Shown here in pieces: positions 23,899 to 34,583 of a DNA stretch of 64,000 nt. Each line of letters begins with the position of its first letter. The stretch's first letter is position 1. The DNA is from Vitis vinifera (taxonomy: Eukaryota; Streptophyta; Magnoliopsida; Vitales; Vitaceae). Both the position numbers and the translations under genes were made by a program. The notes under the pieces were generated by a model that was given only the letters and a program-made list of their open reading frames with translations, made no database searches and was not told the DNA's origin. The stretch covers positions 26,342,001 through 26,406,000 of the forward strand of contig NC_081823.1 of NCBI RefSeq assembly GCF_030704535.1, in the 5' to 3' direction.

Positions 23899-25216
23899 TT
23901 GGCAGGGAACATGGAGAGAGACAAGTTTACACTAACATGTGATCGTGGTTGTAAGATGGGGGCCTTCACTACAACCCAACTCGAGGGCCATGGCTGGTGT
24001 GTTCTTCACACTAACAAAGATGCTGACGGATTCTATGAGATTGCAATTCGCTTTCATAGCGAGTATATCTTACGACCACTCTTGAAAAAAATAGTGAGAG
24101 GAGAAACTCTTTGTTTTTATGAAGAATTTAATGATACGCTATATGGATGGTTGCACAATAACAGTAACAGGATCATAACTCATTCAGGTCATCCTTCTAA
24201 AGAATTTTTACAAATTGCAAGGTGAGAGAGTATATTTTTTGGTTTTGTTGTTATTATTGTTGTTTTTTTATGTCATTTTTTTTTTGTATTGTGTTTGATT
24301 TTATGTTTTTTAACATTCTCAGGGACATTTTGAGAGGGGTTATTTTGGTCCGAGATAAAGGCATACATCTTGGAAATTTAAAGAGAAAAAATGTGGTTAT
24401 AAAAGAGGGAAGGGCAAAATTGATCTGTATTTCTAATGATCATCATATCAGTGGCCTCATTGCTTTCTCAAACTTTATGAGAGGCATTTTAGTGGAAAAA
24501 AAAGGGTACAATTCCAAACTAGGGATTTTGATGATTTCCTTAGCTTATTGAAGGGGTCCTATTTTTCTAGGTAACAAAAATTTGTTTTAACTTGTTTATT
24601 TTATATTTTAATTTATTAATTTGATATTCTCTCTTTTTAACTTAAATTTTCTATTATATGCAGACGAAGGATGCTCAGCTTACCTCTACACCCCATATTT
24701 TGGGGCCTTTCGGAAAGCTTTTTTATCGGTTGGTTGCCCATGATATTCTCGATTTTGAGGGTGTGACTAGTGAAATTATCTTGGCAAAGATGCATAGGTG
24801 GACTGATCGGCGGGATTGGACTCAATATGTGCCCAATGAAGGTCGATTTGTTGATATATTGCGAAAAACTAAAACTGTATCCGACGATGTACAGACATTT
24901 CTAAGATACGACCGAAATGTAGTCGCTCATGCTAATCAGGTGGGTATAAATTTTTAAATCTCAAGTTTTATATTATGTTCTTAGTTGTAATTAACTTAGT
25001 TAGATGCTTTTTTTTTTTTTTGTTTTTTTTGTTTATGGTGTAGGGCATTGCTAAAAGGAGGAAGTTGGCCTCACAAACCAGGTTGAATACGTGGATTGAG
25101 GACACTGTGGAGGAGGTTGTTGCTCGCCTCGACATGATATGGTCGGGGTTTATTAATTCAATTCATAGGATTTATAGCAAGCATGACATTACCATTCCAG
25201 TTGATGACCAGTAAGT
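23899..25216 (+). pseudogene. IRE1-like pseudokinase plus KEN ribonuclease-like domain relic, copy 2
   Basis: Exon-like blocks: about 23899-24224, 24323-24573, 24664-24938 and 25044-25214, each bounded by GT and AG. Block 1 resembles a kinase hinge (LCFYEEFNDTLYGWL). Block 2 starts with RDILRG and has IHLGNLKRKNVVI where IRE1 has HRDLKPHNVLI, so the catalytic His-Arg-Asp is lost and no DFG follows (AKLICIS). Block 3 opens LPLHPIFWG, matching the HPFFW start of KEN domains, then KLFYRLVAHDILDFE, DWTQYVP, and RYDRNVVAH at 24904-24930. In IRE1 the RNase motif is RNKxxH; Arg, Asn and His are kept, Lys is replaced. Block 4 ends with the helical WSGFINSIHRIYSKH. Breaks: an extra A in the A8 run near 24498 and a one-base loss in the G run near 24701. 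Probably a pseudogene; start and upstream exons not found. Confidence 0.55.
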
Positions 25217-25559
25217 TTCGTTTTATTATTATTTATTTAAAGATTTTATTCTAATTTGATACTTATTAATATTACTGTTTTTTTAGGTGGCTGGAGTAGT
25301 CCACTTATTACTGTTTTTTTGTACATAGGAATCTCAATGCAACTTCGGTACTTTTTACTAGTTCAAACGAAAATTTAGCATTTTTTTTTCCATATATTCA
25401 TGTCTGTAAATTTTTCTCATTGTAAACACAGGGAAACTATTGGTAGTGTTGGTCTTTTTAAGTAAATACTTTTTCAGAAGAATAATTTGGACTGCCCTGC
25501 TTCAATTGGCACTGCAGCAAGAGCCACCTGACTATTTTGTGGGGCCCCATGAGAGGATA

Positions 25560-26460
25560 AATAGAACTTGTTTGTTTTTGTAATATTTTATTTACATTAA
25601 GCATTAAAAAGTAAAGAAAAACCAATATATTACTTTTTTACTTAAAAAAAAATTAATTAGTTAAAAATGATAAAATAATATTCATATTTATGAATTTAAC
25701 ATCTCTCATATTTTTGTTTGAAGAGTAACCCATTTTTGACATATGTCTTTGATTATTTTAAGTATTTACATGTATGTTTTAAAAGAAATGATTATTTTTA
25801 CAAGGAAAAAAATAAGGGCATTTTTGTCAAAAATAAAAATAAAAGGGTTAAATTTCAAAATTAGGTTTTTAATGACCTTTGTAATCAAATAACCCTTTAG
25901 AAAAAACCAATATTTTGGTTTTTTCTATTCAAGTAAAAATTTATAAAAAATTATGAAAAAATAAAATAAAAAACAAAACAATTTAAAGTCTAAAAACAAA
26001 TTTACTTTCAACAAAAAAAAAAAAAAAAAAAAACAATATTAAGTTTAGGTCATTTTATTTAGACTAAAATTGAGAGATTTTTGGTAATAAGAGTTCATTT
26101 AAAAGGATTCTAAATACATAAAAAATGTATATATTTTTTTTATTGAAATCATGTGTATGACAAACATAAACAATTCTTAAAGCAAAAATAATTTTTTTTG
26201 TCATATAAATATTATCAAAAAGATTATTAAAAATTTTTTGGTTTATATTTAAATGCTAAGTAATTTTTTTTTTTTTAAGAAAAACATTTTAATAAAGATT
26301 CGTTAACAAAAGTGTTAGGTTCACTTTAGCAAAAAATCATTGTTAAACAAGCTCTAAATAATTTTGATTTAAAGCTTTTTTTGTAATCTTTTTACAAGAG
26401 TTTGATAAAGGAAAAAACTTGGTGTTTGTAGAAATAGATTTGTGGTCTAAAATGTTTTTT
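25560..26460. other. AT-rich intergenic stretch
   Basis: Long A and T runs, including an A run of about 22 near 26012. No gene or recognisable element. Confidence 0.5.
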
Positions 26461-26464
26461 CTAA

Positions 26465-26790
26465 AAATATGTGTGGACCCCGCATTTCGGCTCATGCACT
26501 TCCACTCGATGGCGAGCTCGATTTTTATTTTAAAATGATTTTTATTTTTAAGAAAATGACTTAGAGTCGACACTTATTTTTGTTTTATTTTAAAAGGGTA
26601 AACAAAATAAGAAAGAAAACTCTAAGTGTGACTCCTTATTTTAGAAAAGGTGGTCTACGAAAAATTAGATCAGGTTCGGGTATCAGGTTACTTATCGGGA
26701 AGGTACGGTAAAGACTGTAGCACCCCTCTAAGTCCCTAAAAATGGGACTCTACTAATAAAATGAAATTGACGTGACAATCGACAAGAAAA
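26465..26790 (+). mobile_element. LTR-retrotransposon-like fragment
   Basis: Starts TGTGGACCCCGCATTTCGGC and continues through GAGTCGACACTTATTTTTG to CACCCCTCTAAGTCCC. This word order is familiar from plant Gypsy-type LTR/leader sequences. I see no second LTR, primer-binding site or coding part, so it is a solo LTR or fragment. Borders approximate. Confidence 0.45.
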
Positions 26791-27131
26791 TCAATGAATA
26801 CCGGCATGATCACATACTGAAAGTCAAAGCATAGATGGATGATGGTCAGAGTGAGAAAAGATGCATACCTAATCGGCAAACAGCAACGCCCTATCAAGAA
26901 ATAGGGTTAGTGCATAGTAATGAACATAAAATATATCACTCATATCTCCAAACAAGATAAAGAACCACCAATAGCATACATGACACTTCATTCAAAATTC
27001 ATTTTTATCTTAAAGAAAATTTATTTGATGTTGGGCCCCACCAAAGCCCATTTATTTTTGCATGAATTAATTCCAATAACTCCATTATTTTGGAATTACA
27101 GGATTTAATCCTTGATTGTTTTAAAACATTT

Positions 27132-27685
27132 TTAAAAACAAAGGAGATATAAAAATCGTTTGGCAAGAAGAAAGATGAGTGTATATGCAAGAGACTCTAG
27201 ATCGTCTCTTCTGTTGGCAGTTCTTCCCAAGTGAGCATGAACACTAGCATATCTCACAGTTCCTCTAAACATATCAGGCCGCTGATCATATTCAACATGC
27301 TGCCCATTAGCACTGTCCCTCCACTTTGTCGCTAATCCAAGGTCAACAAGAAACAACTTCTTCTCTTGTGGTGTAGATGGCTTGCCCAGTAAAAAGTTTT
27401 CCGATTTTACATCTCCATGCACATAACCTCGTGAGTGCGTCTTCTCTAGGATTGATAAAGACTCAACTGCAATACAAGCTACCATTTCTGAAGACATCGC
27501 TTGCCCTGAAGAATTCCATACATCCCATAAGCTAGGCCCTAGTATGTCCAAAACCATCACATAATAGTCTCCTTGCTTTCCTTTATAGTGTACTTTAGGC
27601 ACTCCATGACTGCCACCCAGAGTGTTGTACACCAGCCACTCATATGGAGGACCACAATGGCAGCCTTTATGTGTAGCAGGTTTTT
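27132..27685 (-). pseudogene. MUT9-like CK1-family kinase fragment
   Basis: Uninterrupted minus-strand frame: [19 protein letters not shown], then [17 protein letters not shown], the catalytic loop [12 protein letters not shown] (HGDVKPEN in the family) and DLGLA in place of DFG. Next come [16 protein letters not shown] and [16 protein letters not shown], where similarity stops and a short unrelated tail leads to a stop at 27132. These are hallmarks of plant MUT9-like (MLK/PPK) CK1 kinases, nuclear Ser/Thr kinases acting in histone phosphorylation and light/clock signalling. The Gly-rich ATP loop and VAIK lysine upstream, and the C-lobe downstream, are missing. The frame begins right after an SMXL-derived piece. 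Intact sequence over about 165 codons suggests recent capture. Confidence 0.8.
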
Positions 27686-27689
27686 GCCG

Positions 27690-28185
27690 TCAGTAACCAA
27701 GAAGGTAGGGTCCCTAAGTACTGATCAGCAAATGAGATGGTGGATTCTCCCTTCAGAATGGCCGAAACTTCTAGCTTACACTTTTCATTGCACCGGTGAC
27801 AAAGAGTTATAGACCGATTTGTGCTCTTTAATGGATGTTAGAAATCAGTCAGTGTGGAAAAGAACCCAGCAAATAGAAAAAAGGACCCCATCGAGCTGGA
27901 CCGTGAGCAGAAACCTTCAACTGAAGATCTAGAAGAAAAGATGGGCAACATATGCAAAGCCCAGTCTTCCTCAATAGAAGGAAACTGAGTTAAAAACTTT
28001 GAATATGTTTCATAGCTCCCAGATGATTTCATCAACCATAAATTAAGACGAGCTTTCAACAAACTAGTCAATTTGGAAACAACTCAGCTCGCAGCCTCAC
28101 CCGAAGCATCATCACCAACCAAAGCCTTCAATTCACCAAAATTTACAGCAATCCCAGGCCCTAAACATTGCTCAGCCATGTGATC
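27690..28185 (-). pseudogene. SMAX1-like (SMXL, HSP101-related) fragment
   Basis: The minus strand reads GIAVNFGELKALVGDD, AASxVVSKLTSLL, LWLMKSSGSYETYSKFLTQF, PSIEEDWALHMLPI, SLRSSV-like SSRSSVEGFCSRSS, FFLFAGFFSTLTDF, then a Cys pair CHRCNEKC, LEVSAILKGESTISFADQY and LPSWLL. This order (glycine/valine strand, YETYSKFL, PSIEEDW, CNLCNEKYEQEV, LPxWL) is that of the middle of plant SMXL4/5-type proteins. Stops (for example the TGA between AAS and VVS, and the TGA after LTDF) interrupt it. It is followed directly, in another frame, by the MLK-kinase fragment at about 27685. Not functional. Confidence 0.75.
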
Positions 28186-28199
28186 TTACTCATTCAACT

Positions 28200-28612
28200 T
28201 CAGAAGCTCAGTGACCTGCAACTTGGCTGTAGCCTCAATTTGGTCGCTCCTTGGGGGTTCAGATGACATCTAAGATGGATCTAATATCTCTTCAACATCC
28301 CAAAATAATATGCTTAGAAAGTGCATGCCCATAGCCCGATGCCGCTCCAAGAATAGTTTTCAAGTTCGCTTGCTTGGCCTAAGCACCATCATTAGCATCT
28401 TTGCTTGGCTCAGTCGACTTCATGCCCTTGACACTTTATTTCCACCCTCACTGGCCTCGTCTGCTTCAAGTGTTTGTCCAACGTATTGGCTATGTCCAAT
28501 AAAAATCTTATTCTTGTTTCGAGAAGACATTGTCCGAAGCCACTTGGAACGTTCCCTCGCTGCAACTGCCATTTCCATCATGATATCACTACCTCTTATC
28601 AACTCACCTTAA
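28200..28612 (-). other. Coding-looking fragment, unrecognised
   Basis: An open minus-strand piece (about 28602-28420) reads SDIMMEMAVAARERSKWL and NKIFIGHSQYVGQTLEADEA, with non-random, protein-like composition, then stops. I cannot place it in a family. It continues without a visible boundary into the SMXL-derived piece. Confidence 0.35.
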
Positions 28613-29459
28613 CAATGAAGCTGTAGAAATATTAGCCATGTACTGGATAATAATGCATGGCTTTCTGCAACGTGGACTCCGCATTTCTGATTGGAAAGTG
28701 CAGGTATACACGCGCAGGGATTTGTGAATCCAAGGCTTTGCATGCTTTTCCTTTGAGGGTCCAGCAAACCACTCATTACTGTGAGGAATGTCCAAGCTTC
28801 CATTCAGTGTTCCCTTCAAAATTCCAAACATACAATTGCCAATTAATTGGTATCCTCACAAGCCCGACATCAAGAAAGACATGGAATGGTTTTCCCTGCC
28901 GTATGTGGGTTTTACAGTGTAGTCATCACCAATGGATTCCATATTGTATCTTTATTTATTCCGGTCAATATTGGAAAATGTCATGTGGACCATGCAGATA
29001 AGAGAACGGGAAATGTGGCAAGGTGATCGGGTAGAGGGTAGGGCATAGGAAGAGTGAAAGATGGCTATGTGAAGAGGTTGGTGTTGAATGGAACCACGGT
29101 TAATGATAGAAATGGGTACGAAGGGTTCAGTGGGTATCCTTGATGAAATGAATGGCGAACGATGCTGAAGGAAACGGGTCCAATGGGTATATGACAATTG
29201 GAAGTGTGGCATGGAGGTGAGTGTGAAAGATGGATGTAAGTGGATAGACATGTAGGGACCTTCGGAGGTAGATTGCGTGCATGGGATTAAGAAAAAAAAA
29301 TGGGTATGCTCGGATGTAGAGAGAGAAAGGTGGTGATATGTGTATGCATGGAGATGGGCATGAGAAAGTTGAAGTATGAAGGTTAATGGGATGGAAATGT
29401 GGAGAGGTTGTGTGGCTAGGTGAAGTTGAAAGCTAGGGTGTAACCCATCATCATCCTCT
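28613..29459. other. Unassigned spacer in the gene-fragment patchwork
   Basis: The plus strand is purine-rich with many ATGG/GTGG words (28990-29440). The minus-strand frame 28952-29251 is open but low-complexity (His/Ser/Pro/Ile-rich), so its openness may be compositional. Nothing recognised. Confidence 0.35.
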
Positions 29460-29720
29460 ATACACCTGGAGTCGTAGTAAAAACATGTTCATGAGTTGAA
29501 CAGTCATAATTTTGTGCCAATTCATGAGAAAATTTCCTCAACTGAACCATTGAATGACTGCCCTTGGGATGACCAGGTGGAAATCTCCTCTTCAAGCCAT
29601 TAATCTAATCTCTCACTTCTTCATTGGAACCAAGGTCTCCGCCAACGAGACTGCCCTCACGTGCATGGAAAATCTGAACACGTGAAATAGTGGTATTGTG
29701 AACAGCGACACTGCCATCCT
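29460..29720 (-). other. Coding-looking fragment, unrecognised
   Basis: In one minus-strand frame, with a single stop: AGSVAVHNTTISRVQIFH, AREGSLVGGDLGSNEEVRD, INGLKRRFPPGHPKGSH, then FSHELAQNYDCSTHEHVF. The composition is clearly protein-like. I do not recognise the family. It lies next to the PABP-derived fragment, on the same strand. Confidence 0.4.
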
Positions 29721-29775
29721 ACTCTTTCTCTAGTCAGTTATGATGGAATCCAACAATAAGTGTGATCATGTTTCC

Positions 29776-30055
29776 GGCGATCCTAGCAAATGCAAAACCT
29801 CAATCTGGTCCATCTCTAGTAGCACGCCTGTCACCTTAGCTGCCATTTCATGTTCCAGCTGATCCACAAGTGGGTACAAATTCTCACCCAACAATCATTC
29901 CCTGCTGATCAGGTGGTGCATTTGCAAGGGCAGTAGCCAGTGCCCCCAATCGGTATGGGTTGTGAGACTGCAGCATCACGGAATGGCATTCTAGCCATGT
30001 CATAAGGAACAGAAAGCATGCCTCCATGAACACCATGAATAGGAACATCAGCCAT
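29776..30055 (-). pseudogene. Poly(A)-binding protein C-terminal (MLLE/PABC) fragment
   Basis: The minus strand reads MADVPIHGVHGGMLSVPYDM, PIGALATALANAPPDQQ, then, one frame over, GENLYPLVDQLEHEMAAKVTG and LLEMDQIEVLHLL. This is the linker end and the MLLE peptide-binding domain of plant poly(A)-binding proteins (NLYPLVxxLE...AAKVTGMLLEMDQ.EVLHLL). An extra G near 29887 shifts the frame within IVGE. The four RRM domains are absent. Dead fragment. Confidence 0.8.
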
Positions 30056-30328
30056 GTTACATCGAAGGGAATATGGTATGAACGGTTAGAAAGGTGGTGA
30101 GAGAAAAGTGGCCATGCCAATGGGACTTCTTGTACGTGGGAAATAACAGAGGTGAAATGGAGGTGGATTAGATGGTAGGGGGGATGATGATGAACGGTAA
30201 GTGTGCTGTGGTGGAGGTGCTATGATGACCAGGTTCAGTTAGCATTCCTTTCATTAAGCGTTTAGCAATGCTCTGAATCATTGAGAGCCAAAGAACAGTC
30301 AAGGCCTTGGATCAATTTGTAGCACCAT

Positions 30329-30900
30329 TGTAGGGATCCCTCCCCCTGATGACACGTGGCACGCATTTCTATCCGGATTAGCTCCATCCGGATTTTCCCC
30401 AAGAGGACATGTGGCGCGCTTCCCCTATCCGAACTCCCTCAGGGAGAAGCACACGACACTCGCAAATATCACATCCGGACGATCGCCATATCACATCCGG
30501 ACGGCCGACATATCCTATCCGGATATGTTTGTCCGAATCGTTGACTAAAGTAAGTCAGTCTTGCTACGTCATTCCGACAGCCTGCCACGGCCCATGTTCC
30601 GCCACCTGCAGAGCGAAAGGACAGGAATGATGGCAAGTCACCTCCCGCGATCTCTGATAGCCGCAGCGCCTCCCACGATCTCTGTCAGCCGTCCGTAGGG
30701 TGATGATGACCCTACCACCACCTAGAGGCATCATGACAAAACCAAAAAGTCTCCCTACCATTAAAGAGGGAGATAGAGCTTTTGGTACTATATATAAGGA
30801 CCTTCACACAAGGAGGAAGGTAAACTTACTATACCTAGAAAAAGGCCAACTGTGCCAACTGCTTAATCTCTCTAACCATGGCTGACAAAACCATCGGAAG
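30329..30900 (+). mobile_element. LTR-like sequence with CCGGA repeats and TATA box
   Basis: Starts TGTAGGGATCCC. It is much more GC-rich than its surroundings and contains at least six copies of ATCCGGA/ATCCGAA-type motifs (30372-30530), two as near-tandem CATATCACATCCGGACG. A TATA box, ACTATATATAAGG, follows at about 30789. Enhancer-like repeats followed by a TATA box are typical of an LTR U3-R arrangement. Right border and target duplication not resolved; probably a solo LTR. Confidence 0.5.
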
Positions 30901-33116
30901 GTGTGTCCGGACACCTTTTGCAGGGACGACTGAACCAGAACTCTATCATGGTTGAAAGTGTGCGTCCATTTGGCAGCTACGTGGATCATCGGGACGCAAG
31001 GTCTCAACAACCATGTATGACAGGTGACCTGGCATAAAGGGACCCATATGATTGAACCCGCTTGCTGACAGTGGAGTAAAAAACCGATAATTGCTCCTCA
31101 AAATACCCATCCCTTGTTTTTCCATTCTCATAATGAATTATTCTTCTCCGAAGCCTCCAAAAAACCTTAACAGGCTGATCCTCCTTGTTGCTACCATTTA
31201 GCTTCTTTCCATCTTCTAACTCAGCTAGGTTCTTCATTCTACCCATATTCTTACAACTTGAGCAATCATTCTTGCACCTAACTTGCCAACCATCAGAATG
31301 CCCATTTCGCAATACAATGCAAAATCCAATTTATTTTACATGAAGGTCCAGGCAAGGAGTCTGTCATTTACTGTACAGAATTCTTCTATTGTGAGTCCAT
31401 TTCGTTCTCACCAATGTTTGCCACATTCTCAAGCAAAGACTCCTGGAATCCCAAAAACTACTGATATCCCCTTCAGACATTTTCAGATTCAGATTCTGGA
31501 GCTGCCAACCACCTCTTCATATCATCATCATTCTCCATCAGCCAATCTCCCCAGATTTCCAGTCTTAAAGCTTGAAAGTCTCTTTCAAAGGAAAACAGAG
31601 GAACAAGAGAATAGAAACAGGAACAGAGCATGGAATTTTTAAAAAATATGCAGAACCCATTTCATTATTTTATCCATGGGTCTAACAATCAATGGGTTAA
31701 GATGGATGAGGTTTGCTGGGGTAAAACATAAAAATGCAGCAAGCTTTTCAAATATCAAACCAATAATCATCAAAACAAAGCAACCCAACAAGCAAAACTA
31801 AAATCACAGAGAATGAGATAGGAGAAATATGAAAGATGAGAATATACGGGAAAACCATAAATGGTCATACCTGAAAGCCTCTTTCTCCTCAAACTTACTC
31901 TTCAGGAAAGCGAGAATATCTCTCTGTAACTTACTGAAAATACCCCTCCTCTCCTCACTCAAAACTGTATACGCTCTTCCCTTTCCTCTAGCTTGTCCCT
32001 TCAAGCTCCAGAAGCTCCCCACAAAAATATCTCCTCTAATCCTCTGCAAAAAGCACCTTTTAGCTGGCTACGCCCACCTCCCTCTCTCATACGCTCCTCC
32101 TCATAACAGAAAATGTTGCCCTCTGAACGCTCCTCTACAGGTGTCAACCATTCATTGACTCATTCAAACCACTAACTAACGTGATTCTCTGATAACCCAT
32201 TAGGATGCAACACCTGGCTCTTTGAGAGCCCTCCATCTGGCAAAAGTGAGCTGTAGGAAAATGCAAAAAAAAAGGAGCCCCAAAATGGGGGTTTACAATA
32301 TGTTAAAAAGGCCAAAAAAAAATGGTTAATTATATAACTCATTATGCAACTTTTGGGCCTTCAAATGTGATAAAAATGGCAATGAATAACGGTGGAGCGA
32401 CGTAAGTCATATCCATAAGGGTTTCATTCATAAGCCTATAAGCCTGTGGTTTGAGGGAAACCAGATTACTACTCAACTATCCAATTGATTTTTGCCTTTT
32501 TGCCTTTTTTATTTTATTTTTTTAATCCCTTAAAAAATAAATTAGAATGTATTTGACAATGATTTTAAAAAATATTTTTAATATTTCTAACATTTAAATA
32601 ATCAAAATTTTCAAATATTAAAAATATTAAAAGCATTCCATAAAATCACGATCAAACCGGTTATTAATATTTTTACCACCTAACTTATTTTTTTAGCTCA
32701 GCAGCTGCAATGAATAATTTGATTAGATTAAAATATTGAATTGTACCATTTTGGGTGAAATCATAATTTTCAAAGGCGCACAAGAAGGCCACTAAAGAGG
32801 GACAAGTTTGAAGTTTGAATATATTTTTTTACTAATTAACATTTGTTTTATTCCAAAGACATAAAAAAAAAAACTTACATCTTATTTGGAAACTTATCTT
32901 GAACACGATTTTTTATTCTTTAGGCATGATAATTTTTTTTTTATTAAAAATGATTTTTCTTAAAAAAATGTTGTTTCTAAAAACAAATATAAGATATTTT
33001 TAGATATATAATTGTATAATATTTTTATAAAGAATAAATTGAAAAAACTTCTACATGATGCAATCCGCAACAAGAGATTTTAAGAATTTTCATTTGTTTT
33101 CTCACATTGTATTTTT
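30901..33116. other. Intergenic, no gene recognised
   Basis: Two minus-strand stretches look mildly coding: 31004-31312 (CKNDCSSCKNMGRM near its start) and 31868-32049 (Lys/Arg-rich, followed by a good GTATGA donor). Neither has a recognisable motif or a convincing ATG, and I do not call a gene. 32500-33100 is AT-rich with poly-A/T runs. Confidence 0.4.
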
Positions 33117-33413
33117 AAGTTATGTTTGATTCTCAAAAAATTTGAAAGAAAGAAAATAGAAGGAATCAAATAATAAAAGAAAATAAAAAAATAGATTAAA
33201 AGTAAATAAATTATTTTTATATACTTTAAACTCATTTAATTTATTTTTCTGTAGATTAAATAATTTTAAAGTTCATAAATTTCTAATTAATTTTAATTAT
33301 ATTTGATTTCCTTTTATTTATTTATTTTAATAGTAAGACTATATGAGAAAACCATTTCCCTTATCATTTTTTTTTTGCTTCTTTAATACTTTTTGAAAAC
33401 CAAACAAAGCCTT
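33117..33413. mobile_element. hAT-type MITE
   Basis: Inverted ends TATGTTTGATTCTCAAAAA and TTTTTGAAAACCAAACAAAG, flanked by TTAAGT on both sides. Same family as the elements at 36229-36462 and 61505-61716: the interior shares AAAATAGATTAAAAGT and TTTAAACTCATTT blocks. Confidence 0.65.
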
Positions 33414-34583
33414 AAGTAATTTTCTTTTAAATTTTACAGGCAGAAATAAATTAGTTTATGACTTGAATATAGCAATAGGACAACATTTTTAAAATAATTT
33501 TCCAAAATTAATTATTTTAAAACAATTTGAATTTTTTCATCTCTCTAAAATATTATATCAATATGATTTGTTTCTCAAAACATTCTGACAAAAAAAAAAA
33601 AATTCAAATTTGTGCCAAAATAGCTATAAAGAATGAGAAGGAAAAATCAATTTACATTGATGGTCATTGATGTGTTTAGATTATTTTTTTAAAATGAGAA
33701 TATAAATAAAAAATTTATTATTATAGGATTTAGATTCACATATTTCCCGATCATCGTAAATTCTTGTCACTCAACATGAACAAATTTGATCCACAACAAG
33801 ATCTGGGTTTGGTTCACATACATATAAAGCTGGTCTAGTACCCGAAAAAGGGCATTGCAGTCTGCATGGTTTAAAGCAGATAGACAACGCCAACCTGCAA
33901 GCAGTCGCCTACTCAGAAGGTGCCTTCACCTCCTACCATGTTGAGTGAATATCCAAACGATCACCTGATCATTTCAAAGAAATATGAGTAACCAGCTCTC
34001 TGAGCAAGGAGCAACAACTTCAAAAATTTGATGAGCCATAAGAGTGATCATAGGAGGATGAGATCCTTACAGAGAAAAAGTATACAATACAAGAAAAGTG
34101 TGGGTTTTAGAAAGACAACAATGCACAAAACCTTCACTCTGAAGGCCCTAATCCCCACACTCTGATAAATCACAATTCCCAGATTGGGGGCGGATTTGCT
34201 TTTGTTTGAATCTCCGAAAGCAGATTCATGACTAATTCAAGAAAGAATTCAACATCGTTCATCACTACAAATTTTAACATCGGGTCTCTTCCTCATCTCT
34301 TATGCTAAAAGTTATGAAGAAAATCTCAGATGAACTTGAATTCAATAATATCCCATTGAGGAACAACTTTGTTAAGGTAATGGTACTGTTTTTTCCCTAT
34401 CAGAAATGAGTAAATAACTAAATAAATAAATTTGCAACTGTGCATCCCTATGTTTATGTACTAAATTCAATATTTATAAATTTTTAGAAACAAATAATAT
34501 TTTCTTTAGTCATGGGAAAAAAGAGAGCCATAAGGTCGTGAGCTTATCCTCCCTTACCCTTGAGAAAAGCCTCAAAGAGCTTC

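Noticed and set aside
31004-31312. Minus-strand frame with CxxxxCxxC-like cysteines
   Set aside because: The cysteine spacing hints at a zinc site but nothing else supports a protein; I could not assign it.
32120-32200. Start of a minus-strand gene running into the frame at 31868-32049
   Set aside because: No ATG in the right frame, no homology and no consistent downstream exon; only the GTATGA donor-like site speaks for it.
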